Source: Rhodovarius lipocyclicus (lineage in GTDB: Bacteria; Pseudomonadota; Alphaproteobacteria; Acetobacterales; Acetobacteraceae). From it: DNA of 64,000 bases. Shown here one piece after another: positions 1-8,204 of the stretch (within the stretch, counting starts at the first letter, position 1; each line of letters starts with the position of its first letter). Position numbers and translations under genes: made by a program. The stretch lies in NCBI RefSeq assembly GCF_009900765.1, contig NZ_JAAABL010000001.1, positions 186,001 to 250,000 on the forward strand, read 5' to 3'. The notes under the pieces were generated by a model. It made no database searches. It was not told where the DNA came from and saw only the letters and a list, made by a program, of their open reading frames with translations.

Positions 1-206
1 GAGGCCGGCACCCGCACCTCGCCCAGCACGCGCGGCGGCATGCTGCCCAAGTCCAGCACGGTCAGCACATCGGGTGCGGGGTCGCGCACCGTGATGGCCA
101 CGCCATTCTCCAGCCTGGATTTGTTGTCGCCGGCCGATACGGCGATCTGCGCCGTGGCGGCGCCCGAGCACAGCGCCAGCAGCGCCGCCCCCATCATGGC
201 TCGCAT
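1..206 (-). CDS. YncE-like beta-propeller protein, N-terminal fragment (runs off the left edge)
   Basis: Reading leftwards from ATG at 206-204, 68 codons are visible before the window ends. The first ~19 residues (MRAMMGAALLALCSGAATAQ) look like a signal peptide with an AxA-type cleavage site, so the product is probably periplasmic. The following segment has the look of the first blade of secreted YncE/NHL-like propellers (VLTVLDLG, then PPRVLGEV). A purine-rich GGGAGAG lies just upstream of the start. The gene is divergent from the TRAP operon, with a 142-bp spacer (207-348) in which I see no clear operator. The family call is from a short stretch only and is tentative. Confidence 0.6.
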   Translation of the reverse strand, partial: MRAMMGAALLALCSGAATAQIAVSAGDNKSRLENGVAITVRDPAPDVLTVLDLGSMPPRVLGEVRVPA

Positions 207-348
207 GTCTCTCTCCCTTTGGCGGGGTCTGGTGCCCCATGCGGGCAGCATTCACCCGGCGGGCGGCGCGCGCAATGGCCGGATAAGCGCTTGAGCGGCA
301 CGGCGCGACGGGGCACACCTAGCGCCAACGAACCGGGAGAAACGCACC

Positions 349-1380
349 ATGATCATGTCGCGCCGCAGCATGATGCTGCTTGCCGCCCCCGCCCTGCTGC
401 CCGTCTCTGCTCTGGGACAGGAACAGGTGACCTTGCGCCTGCATCACTTCCTGCCCGCCGTGTCCAACGTGCACCGCCATTTCCTGCAGCCCTGGGCGCA
501 GAAGGTGGCTGCCGATTCGCAGAACCGCCTCAGGGTGCAGATCTTCCCGGCCATGCAGTTGGGCGGCGCGCCGCCGCAGCTGTACGATCAGGCGCGCGAC
601 GGCGTGGTGGATATCGCCTGGACCCTGCCCGGCTATACCCCCGGCCGCTTCCCCCGGCTGGAGGCCTTCGAGCTGCCCTTCGTCGCCCACCCGCGCGCGG
701 CGGTGAATGTGCAGGCGGTGCAGAAATTCTCCGAAGGCCCCGCCGCCGAGGAACTGCGCGATACCCATGTCATCGCCGCCTGGGGCCACGACGCGGGCGT
801 GATCCACGCCAAGCGGGAGGTGAAGCGCATGGAGGACCTGCAGGGGCTGCGCCTGCGCTTCCCCACCCGCCAGGCGGGCGAGGCCCTGCGCGCCCTCGGC
901 GCCGCCCCGGTCGGCATGCCGGTGCCGCAAGTGCCGGAGGCACTGTCCCAGGGCGTGATCGACGGCGCGGTGGTCCCGTGGGAAGTCGTGCCGAGCATCC
1001 GCCTGCATGAGGCCGCGCGCTTCCACACCGAGATCGACAGCATCCCCACCTTCTACATCGCCACCATGCTGCTGGTGATGAACCGGGCGAAATACGCCGG
1101 GCTGCCGGCCGATCTGCGCGCCATCCTGGACGCCAACAGCGGCATGGTCGCCGCCCGCATGGCCGCCCCCGCCTGGGATGTCGAAGGCCCGAAAGTGGCG
1201 GAGATGGCCCGCCGGCGCGGCAACACCATCTCCTCCCTGCCCGCCGAGGAAGCCCGGCGCTGGCAACAGACCACCCAGCCCGTGATCGACAATTGGGTGG
1301 GCGCGATGCGGGAACGCAACATCGACGGCGCCGCCCTGCTGGAACGCGCCCGCGCCCTGGTGGCTGAGTTCACGGCCTGA
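349..1380 (+). CDS. dctP: TRAP transporter substrate-binding protein, DctP family
   Basis: Periplasmic solute receptor of a tripartite ATP-independent transporter, 343 aa, the normal length. The N-terminus has a twin-arginine-like stretch (SRRSMMLLAAPALL) followed by a cleavable-looking region ending near SALGQ. The mature part begins TLRLHHFLP and contains the family block LRLRFPTRQAGEALRALGA, where the conserved arginine that pairs with the substrate carboxylate sits, then PQVPEALSQGVIDGAV. GGGAG at 335-339 favours the ATG at 349 over the in-frame ATG at 355. It is the first gene of a coupled operon whose later genes break down protocatechuate, so the ligand is probably an aromatic acid; that is inferred from context only. 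Confidence 0.92.
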   Translation: MIMSRRSMMLLAAPALLPVSALGQEQVTLRLHHFLPAVSNVHRHFLQPWAQKVAADSQNRLRVQIFPAMQLGGAPPQLYDQARDGVVDIAWTLPGYTPGRFPRLEAFELPFVAHPRAAVNVQAVQKFSEGPAAEELRDTHVIAAWGHDAGVIHAKREVKRMEDLQGLRLRFPTRQAGEALRALGAAPVGMPVPQVPEALSQGVIDGAVVPWEVVPSIRLHEAARFHTEIDSIPTFYIATMLLVMNRAKYAGLPADLRAILDANSGMVAARMAAPAWDVEGPKVAEMARRRGNTISSLPAEEARRWQQTTQPVIDNWVGAMRERNIDGAALLERARALVAEFTA

Positions 1381-1835
1381 TGCAGGCCCTGGCACGTCGC
1401 CTGGCATTGGGGTTGGCTCTGGCGGGCGGCGCGGTACTGATCGCGGCCTCGGCGCTCACCGTGGTCTCCGGCCTGTCGCGCTGGTGGACCAGCCAGCCGG
1501 TGCGCGGCGATGTGGAACTGGTCTCGCTGGCCGCGGGCCTCGCGGTGCTGGGGGCCATGCCCTGGGGCACGGCGCGCGGCGCGCATATCATGGTGGACAG
1601 CTTCACCACCCGCCTGCCCGCGCGGCTGAACGCGCTGATCGATGGGTTCTGGCGCCTGTGCTGGGCGGCGGTGTTCGGCGTGCTGGCCTGGCGCATGGCG
1701 CTCGGCGGGGCGGAGGCGATGGCGGAGGGCGCGCGCAGCATGGGGCTGCTCGGCGTGCCCTATGGCTGGGCGATCGCGCTTGGGGCGGGCTGCTTCGCGC
1801 TGTCGGCGCTGCTCGCCCTGCCGGCGCGCCGCTGA
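1380..1835 (+). CDS. dctQ: TRAP transporter small permease, DctQ family
   Basis: Small integral membrane subunit of the TRAP transporter, 151 aa. Four hydrophobic stretches are visible: near residues 10-35, 45-62, 85-108 and 120-145. Between the second and third lies the usual GAHIMVDSFTTRLPAR-like block of DctQ proteins. The ATG at 1380 overlaps the dctP stop codon by one base and the stop overlaps the dctM start, so the three TRAP genes are translationally coupled. DctQ pairs with DctM in the inner membrane. The sequence itself does not indicate the substrate. Confidence 0.88.
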   Translation: MQALARRLALGLALAGGAVLIAASALTVVSGLSRWWTSQPVRGDVELVSLAAGLAVLGAMPWGTARGAHIMVDSFTTRLPARLNALIDGFWRLCWAAVFGVLAWRMALGGAEAMAEGARSMGLLGVPYGWAIALGAGCFALSALLALPARR

Positions 1836-3157
1836 TGGCGCCGGAGTTCGTCATCGCGGCCTGGGGGTTCGGCGCGCTGCTGGGGCTGATCGCGCTGCGC
1901 GCCCCCATCGCGCTGGCCATGCTGGTGGTGGGGGCGCTGGGCTATGCGCATATCCTCGATTGGGCGGCGCTGCTGAACTACCTGAAGCAGACGCCCTGGC
2001 ACCTGTTCGCCAACTACACGCTCAGCGTCATTCCGCTGTTCATCCTGATGGGCGCACTGGCCGAGCGCGGCGGCCTGGCGCGGGACCTGTTCACGGCGGC
2101 GCAATTGTTGGTGGGGCGCAGGCCGGGGGGCATGCCCATGGGGGTCATCGCGGCCTCGGCGGCGTTCGGGGCGGTGTGCGGGTCGTCGGTGGCCACCACC
2201 GCCACCTTCGCCCGCGCGGCCCTGCCGGAGTTGCTGCGCACCGGCACCGCACCCGGCTTCGCCACCGCCACTATCGCTGCGGGCGGCACGCTGGGCATCC
2301 TGATCCCGCCCTCCGTCATCCTGGTGGTCTATGCCATCAGCACGGAGCAGAACATCGCCAAGCTGTTCATCGCGGCGGCGATCCCGGGGCTGCTCGCCAC
2401 GCTGTTCTACCTGTTCGCCATCTGGGCCGCGACGCGGCTGAAGCCGGCGCTCTCGCCCCCTGCCCCGCCGCTGTCGGCCACCGAGCGCCGCCACGCGGTG
2501 CGCGCCGTGCTGCCGGTGCTGGGCATCGCGTTGCTGGTGGTGGGCGGCATCTATGGCGGGGTGTTCACGCCCACGGAATCGGCGGCCGTCGGCTGCGTGC
2601 TGGTGCTGGCCCTCGGCCTCGCGCGCCGCACCCTGCCGCCGGGCGAAATCCGCGCCGCGCTGCTCGCGACCGCCGAGACCACAGCGATGATCTTCGCCAT
2701 CCTGCTGGGGGCGGAGGTGTTCAACGCCTTCCTCGCCCTCAGCCAGGCGCCGGACCTGCTGGCGCTGTGGGTCACGGAGCAGGGATTTTCTCCCTATGGC
2801 GTGATGGTGGCGCTGCTGGTGACCTATCTGGTGCTGGGCGCGGTGATGGATGAGCTGGCGATGATCCTGCTGACCCTGCCGGTGTTCTTCCCGGTTATCA
2901 CCGCGCTCGATTTCGGCCTGCCGCCTGAGGAACTGGCCATCTGGTTCGGCATGCTGGTGCTGGTGGTGGTCGGCGTGGGGCTGACGGCGCCGCCCATCGG
3001 GCTGAACGTATTCGTCGTCTCGGCCATCGCGCGGAACGTGCCGATCGCCTCCACCTATCGGGGGGTTCTGCCCTTTCTGGCGATGGACCTCTTGCGGCTG
3101 GTCCTGGTGCTGGCATTCCCTTCCCTCTCCCTGATGCTCGTGAGGTGGCTGACGTGA
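1835..3157 (+). CDS. dctM: TRAP transporter large permease, DctM family
   Basis: Sodium/solute symport subunit of the TRAP system, 440 aa, typical of the family. It is almost wholly hydrophobic, with about a dozen membrane segments. Family landmarks include SVIPLFILMGALAERGGLA, the GAVCGSSVATTATFA loop, GGTLGILIPPSVILVVYA, GGIYGGVFTPTESAAVG and GLTAPPIGLNVFVV. The ATG at 1835 overlaps the dctQ TGA. A longer upstream in-frame extension exists but reads through dctQ and is rejected. The 3' end overlaps the GTG start of the pcaD-pcaC fusion, which links transport to the aromatic pathway in one transcript. Confidence 0.93.
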   Translation: MAPEFVIAAWGFGALLGLIALRAPIALAMLVVGALGYAHILDWAALLNYLKQTPWHLFANYTLSVIPLFILMGALAERGGLARDLFTAAQLLVGRRPGGMPMGVIAASAAFGAVCGSSVATTATFARAALPELLRTGTAPGFATATIAAGGTLGILIPPSVILVVYAISTEQNIAKLFIAAAIPGLLATLFYLFAIWAATRLKPALSPPAPPLSATERRHAVRAVLPVLGIALLVVGGIYGGVFTPTESAAVGCVLVLALGLARRTLPPGEIRAALLATAETTAMIFAILLGAEVFNAFLALSQAPDLLALWVTEQGFSPYGVMVALLVTYLVLGAVMDELAMILLTLPVFFPVITALDFGLPPEELAIWFGMLVLVVVGVGLTAPPIGLNVFVVSAIARNVPIASTYRGVLPFLAMDLLRLVLVLAFPSLSLMLVRWLT

Positions 3158-4278
3158 CCTTCCTGCCCGTGAACGGTGCCGTGCTGCATGTGGAGGAAGC
3201 CGGCCCGCCCGGCGGGGTGCCGCTGCTGCTGATCCACAGCCTGGGGGCGGCCACCGCCATGTGGGCGCCGCAGATCGCCTTGCTCAGCCGCACCCACCGC
3301 GTGATCGCGATGGACCTGCCGGGCCATGGCCTGTCGCAGGCGCGGCCCGGCGAATACAGCATGGCCGGGCTGGCCGCCGACGCGCTGGGCGTGCTGGACG
3401 CGCTGGGCATCGGGGCCGCGCATGTGGCCGGCGTTTCCATCGGCGGGCGCATCGCCATGGAAATGGCCAGCACCGCGCCCGGCCGCGTGCTGTCCCTGAT
3501 GCTGTGCGACACCGCGCTGGATTTCCAGCCGCCCAGCCGCTGGGCGGGCCGCATCGAGACGGTGCTGGCCGAAGGCATGGCCCCCATCGTCGATGCCGTG
3601 GTGGCGAATTGGGCGGTGGACCAGTCCCTGCCCTCCACCGCCGGGCTGCGGGCGATGGTGGCCCGCACCGACCCGCGCGGCTATGCCGGCTGCGCCGCCG
3701 CCCTGCGGGATTGCGCGGTGCCCGGCCCCATCCACGCCCCCACCACCGTGATCTGCGGCGAGCAGGACCCCTCCACCCCGCCGGCCCGCAGCGAGGAGAT
3801 CGTGGCCCATATCCCCGGCGCCTCGCTGGTGCTGATCGAGGGTGCCGCGCACATCCCCAATCTGGAACGCGCGGACGCCATGAACCGCGCGCTGCTGGCG
3901 CATCTGACCGCGCTGGCGCCCAAGGGGCCGGAGGCCGGCATGGCCGTGCGCCGCGCCGTGCTGGGCGACGCGCATGTTGATCGCTCCGAGGCGGGGATGA
4001 CCGAACTCGACTTGCCCTTCCGCGAGCTGATCCTGGAAGGCGTCTGGGGCCGGGTCTGGACGCGGCCGGGGCTATCGCGCCACCAGCGCAGCCTGATCAC
4101 CCTGACCATGCTGGCGGCCCTTGGCCTGGATGAGGAATTCCGCCTTCATATCCGCGCCACCGCCAACACCGGCGTCTCGCGGGAGGAAGTGGCCGAGGCC
4201 ATGCTGCATGTCGCCAGCTACGCCGGCATTCCGCGCGGCAACCACGCGCTGAAGATCGTGAAGGAGATCCTCGGTTGA
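3154..4278 (+). CDS. pcaL: Fused 3-oxoadipate enol-lactonase / 4-carboxymuconolactone decarboxylase
   Basis: Two-domain enzyme of the protocatechuate branch of the beta-ketoadipate pathway. Residues ~1-255 form an alpha/beta hydrolase (PcaD) with nucleophile elbow GVSIGG, an acid in EQDPSTPP and a histidine in GAAHIPN. Residues ~270-374 are a carboxymuconolactone decarboxylase (PcaC) with LSRHQRSLITLTMLAALG, EFRLHIRATANTGV and the MLHVASYAGIPRG tail. The fusion decarboxylates 4-carboxymuconolactone and hydrolyses the enol-lactone to 3-oxoadipate. I chose GTG 3154 because GAGGTG lies seven bases upstream and GTGA overlaps the dctM stop; GTG 3145 is an alternative. The fused form is known as PcaL in other bacteria. 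Confidence 0.92.
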   Translation: MTFLPVNGAVLHVEEAGPPGGVPLLLIHSLGAATAMWAPQIALLSRTHRVIAMDLPGHGLSQARPGEYSMAGLAADALGVLDALGIGAAHVAGVSIGGRIAMEMASTAPGRVLSLMLCDTALDFQPPSRWAGRIETVLAEGMAPIVDAVVANWAVDQSLPSTAGLRAMVARTDPRGYAGCAAALRDCAVPGPIHAPTTVICGEQDPSTPPARSEEIVAHIPGASLVLIEGAAHIPNLERADAMNRALLAHLTALAPKGPEAGMAVRRAVLGDAHVDRSEAGMTELDLPFRELILEGVWGRVWTRPGLSRHQRSLITLTMLAALGLDEEFRLHIRATANTGVSREEVAEAMLHVASYAGIPRGNHALKIVKEILG

Positions 4279-4967
4279 GCTATCCCCCGATCCCCGCGGG
4301 CGCCTTCCCGCCCATGGACCTGCCGAGCTACGGCAGCACCCACAAGCGCCACCCGGACCAGCCGCCCGTGCGCATCCCGCACACGCTGACGGAGACCTCG
4401 GCGCCCCGCTTCACCCCGGCCGCCTATCCGGCCCATGCCGACATGTCCCGCCACAATGGGCGGGCGGCGATGGGCGAGCGCATCATCCTGGCCGGGCGCA
4501 TCACCGACGAGGATGGCCGCCCCCAGCCCGGCGTGATGCTGGAGGTCTGGCAGGCCAATGCCGCCGGGCGCTACCACCATGCGCGCGACCAGCATGACGC
4601 GCCGCTGGACCCCAACTTCTCCGGCCAGGCGCGGGTGTTCACGGATGCCGAGGGCCATTGGTCGCTGACCACCATCCGCCCCGGCGCCTATCCCTGGCGC
4701 AACCACCACAATGCCTGGCGGCCGGTGCATGTGCATTTCGGCCTGCATGGCGCGGGCTTCGCGCAGCGGCTGATCACCCAGATGTATTTCCCCGGCGACC
4801 CGCTGCTGGAGCTGGACCCGATCTATCAGGGCGTGCCCGCCGGTGCGCGGGAACGGTTGATCGCCAAGTTCGACCTGGATGTGACCAAGCCCGAATACGC
4901 GCTGGGCTATCGCTTCGACATGGTGCTGCGCGGGCGGCTGGCCACGCCGATGGAGAACCCGACGTGA
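4275..4967 (+). CDS. pcaH: Protocatechuate 3,4-dioxygenase, beta subunit
   Basis: Catalytic, iron-bearing subunit of the intradiol dioxygenase that opens protocatechuate to 3-carboxy-cis,cis-muconate; 230 aa. By alignment from memory with the Pseudomonas enzyme, all four Fe(III) ligands are present: the Tyr of GRYHH, the Tyr of GAYPWRN, and the two His of RPVHVHF. The stretch LDPNFSGQARVFTD and the C-terminal GYRFDMVLRG are also typical. The start is TTG at 4275, which overlaps the previous stop as TTGA and has AAGGAG at 4261-4266. The 3' end overlaps pcaG as GTGA, so the two subunits are coupled. Confidence 0.95.
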   Translation: MSYPPIPAGAFPPMDLPSYGSTHKRHPDQPPVRIPHTLTETSAPRFTPAAYPAHADMSRHNGRAAMGERIILAGRITDEDGRPQPGVMLEVWQANAAGRYHHARDQHDAPLDPNFSGQARVFTDAEGHWSLTTIRPGAYPWRNHHNAWRPVHVHFGLHGAGFAQRLITQMYFPGDPLLELDPIYQGVPAGARERLIAKFDLDVTKPEYALGYRFDMVLRGRLATPMENPT

Positions 4968-5503
4968 GCCTGCCCACCGCTTCCCAGACCGCTGGCCCAT
5001 ATTGGCACCTGATCGACTTCCCCGAATGGGCGGACCTGACGCGCGCGGGCGGCCCCAATGCGGGCGTGGCCGGTGAGCGCATCATCCTGACCGGCACCGT
5101 CACCGACGGCGACGGCGCCCCCTGCGCCGATGCGATGATCGAGCTGTGGCAGGCCGGCCCCGATGGCGCCTATGAGGCCGGCTTCCACGGCTTCGGCCGC
5201 TGCGCCACCGATGAGGCGGGGCGTTTCCGCTTCGCAACCCTGAAGCCCGGGCCGGTGCCAGGGCCGGGCAATTCCCTGCAGGCCCCGCACATCACGCTGG
5301 CCATCTTCGCGCGCGGGCTGATGCACCACCTGACCACCCGCGCCTATTTCGCGGCCGAGCCGCTGAACGAGGCCGACCCCATCCTGGCCCTGGTGCCGGA
5401 GGCCCGGCGCGGCACGCTGCTGGCCCAGCCCGTGGCGCCCGGCCACTGGAACCTCGACATCCGCCTGCAAGGCGCCGACGAAACCGTTTTCCTGGATATC
5501 TGA
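4964..5503 (+). CDS. pcaG: Protocatechuate 3,4-dioxygenase, alpha subunit
   Basis: Structural partner of PcaH, 179 aa, shorter than the beta subunit as usual. It opens with TASQTAGPYWHL, which lines the active-site entrance in the family. It contains the intradiol fold block TGTVTDGDGAPCADAMIELWQAG, and the metal-ligand positions of the beta chain are not preserved (APHITLAIFARG in place of RPVHVHF), as expected. The GTG start at 4964 overlaps the pcaH stop. Earlier in-frame ATGs lie inside pcaH and are discarded. Four bases separate it from pcaB. Confidence 0.94.
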   Translation: MSLPTASQTAGPYWHLIDFPEWADLTRAGGPNAGVAGERIILTGTVTDGDGAPCADAMIELWQAGPDGAYEAGFHGFGRCATDEAGRFRFATLKPGPVPGPGNSLQAPHITLAIFARGLMHHLTTRAYFAAEPLNEADPILALVPEARRGTLLAQPVAPGHWNLDIRLQGADETVFLDI

Positions 5504-5507
5504 CCGC

Positions 5508-6857
5508 ATGACCGTGAACCCCGCCGACGCCCCGGTCCTGGGCGCCCTGTATGGCAGTGACGCGATGCGCGCCGCGATGGGCGAGCGCGCCTTCCTGGCC
5601 CGCATGCTGGATGTGGAGGTGGGCCTGGCCCGCGCCCAGGCACGCCTGAACATCATCCCCGCCGAGGCCGCCGAGGCCATCGCGGTCGCGGCCGATGTGG
5701 ACAAGCTGGACCTGCCGGCGCTGGCGGCCGCCACCCGCAACACCGGCTATCCGGTGGTGGGGCTGGTGAAGCAGCTCTCGGCCCTGGCCGGGCCCGATGC
5801 CGGCCGCTGGACCCATTGGGGCGCCACCACGCAGGACATCATGGACAGCGCGCTGGTGCTGCAGATGCGCCAGGGCCTGGCGCTGATCCGCATGGACCTG
5901 CTGTATCTGAACACGGCGCTGGCGGGCCTCGCGCAGCGCCACCGGGATACGCCGATGGCCGGGCGCACCCACCTGCAGCACGCCCTGCCCGTCACCTTCG
6001 GCTACAAGGTGGCGGTGTGGCTCTCGCCGCTGATCTCGATGCGTGAGCGCCTGGACCAGATGCGCCCGCGCGTGGAGCGCCTGCAATTCGGCGGCGCCGC
6101 CGGCACGCTGGCCAGCCTGGGCGACCAGGCCATGCTGGTGCAGGAGGAGCTGGGCCGCGAACTCGGCCTCGCCGTGCCGGACATCACCTGGCATGTGGCG
6201 CGCGACGGGCTGGCGGAGGCGGTGTCCTTCCTCGGCCTGCTCACCGGCTCGCTCTCCAAGATCGCGCTGGACGTGATGCTGATGAGCCAGACCGAACTGG
6301 GGGAGGTGTCGGAGGCGCATGTGCCCGGGCGCGGCGGCAGCTCCACCATGCCGCAGAAGCGCAACCCGATCTCCTGCGAGTATGTCCAGGCGCAGACCCG
6401 CGGCGTGCATGCGCTGGTGGGCCAGATGATGGGCGCCATGGCCCAGGATTTCGAGCGCGGCACCGGCAATTGGCAGACGGAGCTGCTGGCCGTCGGCCAG
6501 GCCTTCAACCTGGCCCATGGCGCGCTGCTGGCCACCCGCGACATCATCGAGGGGCTGGTGGTGGACCCGGTGCGGATGGCGCGGAACCTGGACGCCACCC
6601 ACGGCATGATCGTGGCCGAGCAGGTGATGATGGGCCTGGCCCCGGTGCTGGGTCGCGGGACGGCGCACCATCTGGTGAACCACGCCTGCGACCGCGCCAT
6701 CGCGGAGGGGCGGCCGCTGGCCGAACTGCTGCTGGCCGAGCCGGCGGTGGCCAGCGGCATGAAGCCCGAGGAGGTGCTGCGGCTGACCGACCCCAAGACC
6801 TATCTGGGGCAGAGCCAGGCCTTCGTGGACCGGGTGCTGGGGCGGATGGCCGGTTAG
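5508..6857 (+). CDS. pcaB: 3-carboxy-cis,cis-muconate cycloisomerase
   Basis: Fumarase/aspartase-superfamily enzyme, 449 aa, converting 3-carboxymuconate to 4-carboxymuconolactone, the substrate of the PcaC domain two genes upstream. Evidence is the superfamily signature GGSSTMPQKRNP near residue 283, the N-terminal DAMRAAMGERAFLARMLDVE, and WTHWGATTQDIMDSA, typical of PcaB. It is the last gene of the coupled dctPQM-pcaLHGB run. Its stop overlaps the convergent amidohydrolase stop by four bases. No pcaIJ or pcaF and no PcaQ/PcaR regulator lies within the window. Confidence 0.95.
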   Translation: MTVNPADAPVLGALYGSDAMRAAMGERAFLARMLDVEVGLARAQARLNIIPAEAAEAIAVAADVDKLDLPALAAATRNTGYPVVGLVKQLSALAGPDAGRWTHWGATTQDIMDSALVLQMRQGLALIRMDLLYLNTALAGLAQRHRDTPMAGRTHLQHALPVTFGYKVAVWLSPLISMRERLDQMRPRVERLQFGGAAGTLASLGDQAMLVQEELGRELGLAVPDITWHVARDGLAEAVSFLGLLTGSLSKIALDVMLMSQTELGEVSEAHVPGRGGSSTMPQKRNPISCEYVQAQTRGVHALVGQMMGAMAQDFERGTGNWQTELLAVGQAFNLAHGALLATRDIIEGLVVDPVRMARNLDATHGMIVAEQVMMGLAPVLGRGTAHHLVNHACDRAIAEGRPLAELLLAEPAVASGMKPEEVLRLTDPKTYLGQSQAFVDRVLGRMAG

Positions 6858-8092
6858 CGGTGCAACACGGCGGGCGCGCGGGTCACCGTCCGCCGCCCGC
6901 CCTTGAACACATGCAGCACCGGGGCGATGGTGCGGATCGCCTCGATCTCGCTGACGGCATCCAGCACCACCAGATCGGCCGGCTTGCCCACCGCCACGCC
7001 GAAATCCTCCTGGCGCAGGATCTTCGCGCCATTGCCGCCCGCCATCTCCCAGATCGCCGCGATCTCCCGGTCGCTGCCGCGCTGGATGATGTTGGCGTAC
7101 AGGTTGGCCATGCGGATCATCTGCCCGTCGCCCAGCGGCGTGAACGGGTTCAGGATGTTGTTGCTGGCGATGTTGCACAGCACGCCGGCCTCCATCAGCG
7201 CATTGGCGTCGGCCACGCTGCGCGGCACGTTGTGGTCCTTGTGGCGCCCGCCCAGATACAGGTCCGTCGCCGGCAGCACCGTCAGCGCCACCCCCGCATC
7301 CTTCAGGCGCCGGGCCACCTTCAGCATCTCGATGGGCGGGATGGTGGACAGTTTGCTGACATGGCCGATGGTCACCCGCCCGCCATAGCCGTATTTCTCC
7401 GTCAGGTCGCAGACCAGCCACAAATCCAGGTGATCGGCCGAGGCACCGCTGTCCAGGTGCATGTCGATGTCCACGTCGAACTCGCGCGCCATCTCGAACA
7501 CGCGGTGGATCTGCGCGGCCGGGTCGCTGTCATAGCTGGGGGCGGCGCCGACCACGCTGGCGCCGTTCTTCAGGGCCGCCACCATCAGCTCGTCGGTGCC
7601 GGGGTAGTTGGTCAGTCCCTCCTGCGGCATGACGCAGATCTCCAGGTCGATCGCCCATTTGTAGCGGTCGATCAGCGCCTTGATGCCCTCGATGGCGCGC
7701 ATGCCGAGCTTCGGGTCCACCTCCACGTGGCTGCGCATGCGGGTGCAGCCGTGGGAGATGCACTTCTCCAGCGTCCGGCTCGCCCGCTCCGTCACGTCCT
7801 CGATGGTGAAGCTCGGCTTCACGGCCGAGACGCGCTCCATGGCGCCGTGCGGGAAGCGCTGCGTCTCGCAGCCGCAGCGCTCCAGGATGCAGGTCTTGTC
7901 CAGGTGGATATGGGTTTCGACGAAGCCCGGCCCCACGATGCGCCCGCCGCCCTGCACCACCTCGGCCGCCGCCCCGCCCAGCCGCGGCGCGATGGCCGCG
8001 ATGCGGCCCTTGCTCACGCCTATATCCATGGCCGGGGCATCCGGCGCCGAATTGGGCAGGCGCACTTCGCGCAGCAGCAGATCGAAGTCCAT
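6854..8092 (-). CDS. Amidohydrolase, cytosine-deaminase-like
   Basis: Metal-dependent hydrolase of the cytosine deaminase / N-isopropylammelide hydrolase group, 412 aa, probably cytosolic. The metal site is seen in VETHIHLDKT (HxH), SHVEVDP, the DMHLDSG block, VTIGHVSK and the aspartate of LPATDLYLGG, giving the usual order of this family. The start at 8092 (MDFDLLLREVRLP) has GGAGCG upstream; a longer frame reaching 8170 lacks a good ribosome site and is not used. The gene converges on pcaB and is divergent from a Bug receptor. The substrate is unknown: an N-heterocycle or cyclic ureide would fit the family. Confidence 0.8.
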   Translation of the reverse strand: MDFDLLLREVRLPNSAPDAPAMDIGVSKGRIAAIAPRLGGAAAEVVQGGGRIVGPGFVETHIHLDKTCILERCGCETQRFPHGAMERVSAVKPSFTIEDVTERASRTLEKCISHGCTRMRSHVEVDPKLGMRAIEGIKALIDRYKWAIDLEICVMPQEGLTNYPGTDELMVAALKNGASVVGAAPSYDSDPAAQIHRVFEMAREFDVDIDMHLDSGASADHLDLWLVCDLTEKYGYGGRVTIGHVSKLSTIPPIEMLKVARRLKDAGVALTVLPATDLYLGGRHKDHNVPRSVADANALMEAGVLCNIASNNILNPFTPLGDGQMIRMANLYANIIQRGSDREIAAIWEMAGGNGAKILRQEDFGVAVGKPADLVVLDAVSEIEAIRTIAPVLHVFKGGRRTVTRAPAVLHR

Positions 8093-8204
8093 TCCGGGGC
8101 GCTCCTGTGATTGTCTGACATTACACTGCGCTGAGCCCACCCCGGGCGGAAGCCGCGCGCCGGCCCGCAACGCCGGGGTTCACGTCCAGGACTGGAGAAC
8201 CCCT

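Noticed and set aside
207-348. Possible operator in the divergent region before dctP
   Set aside because: No convincing palindrome; G/C-rich runs only.
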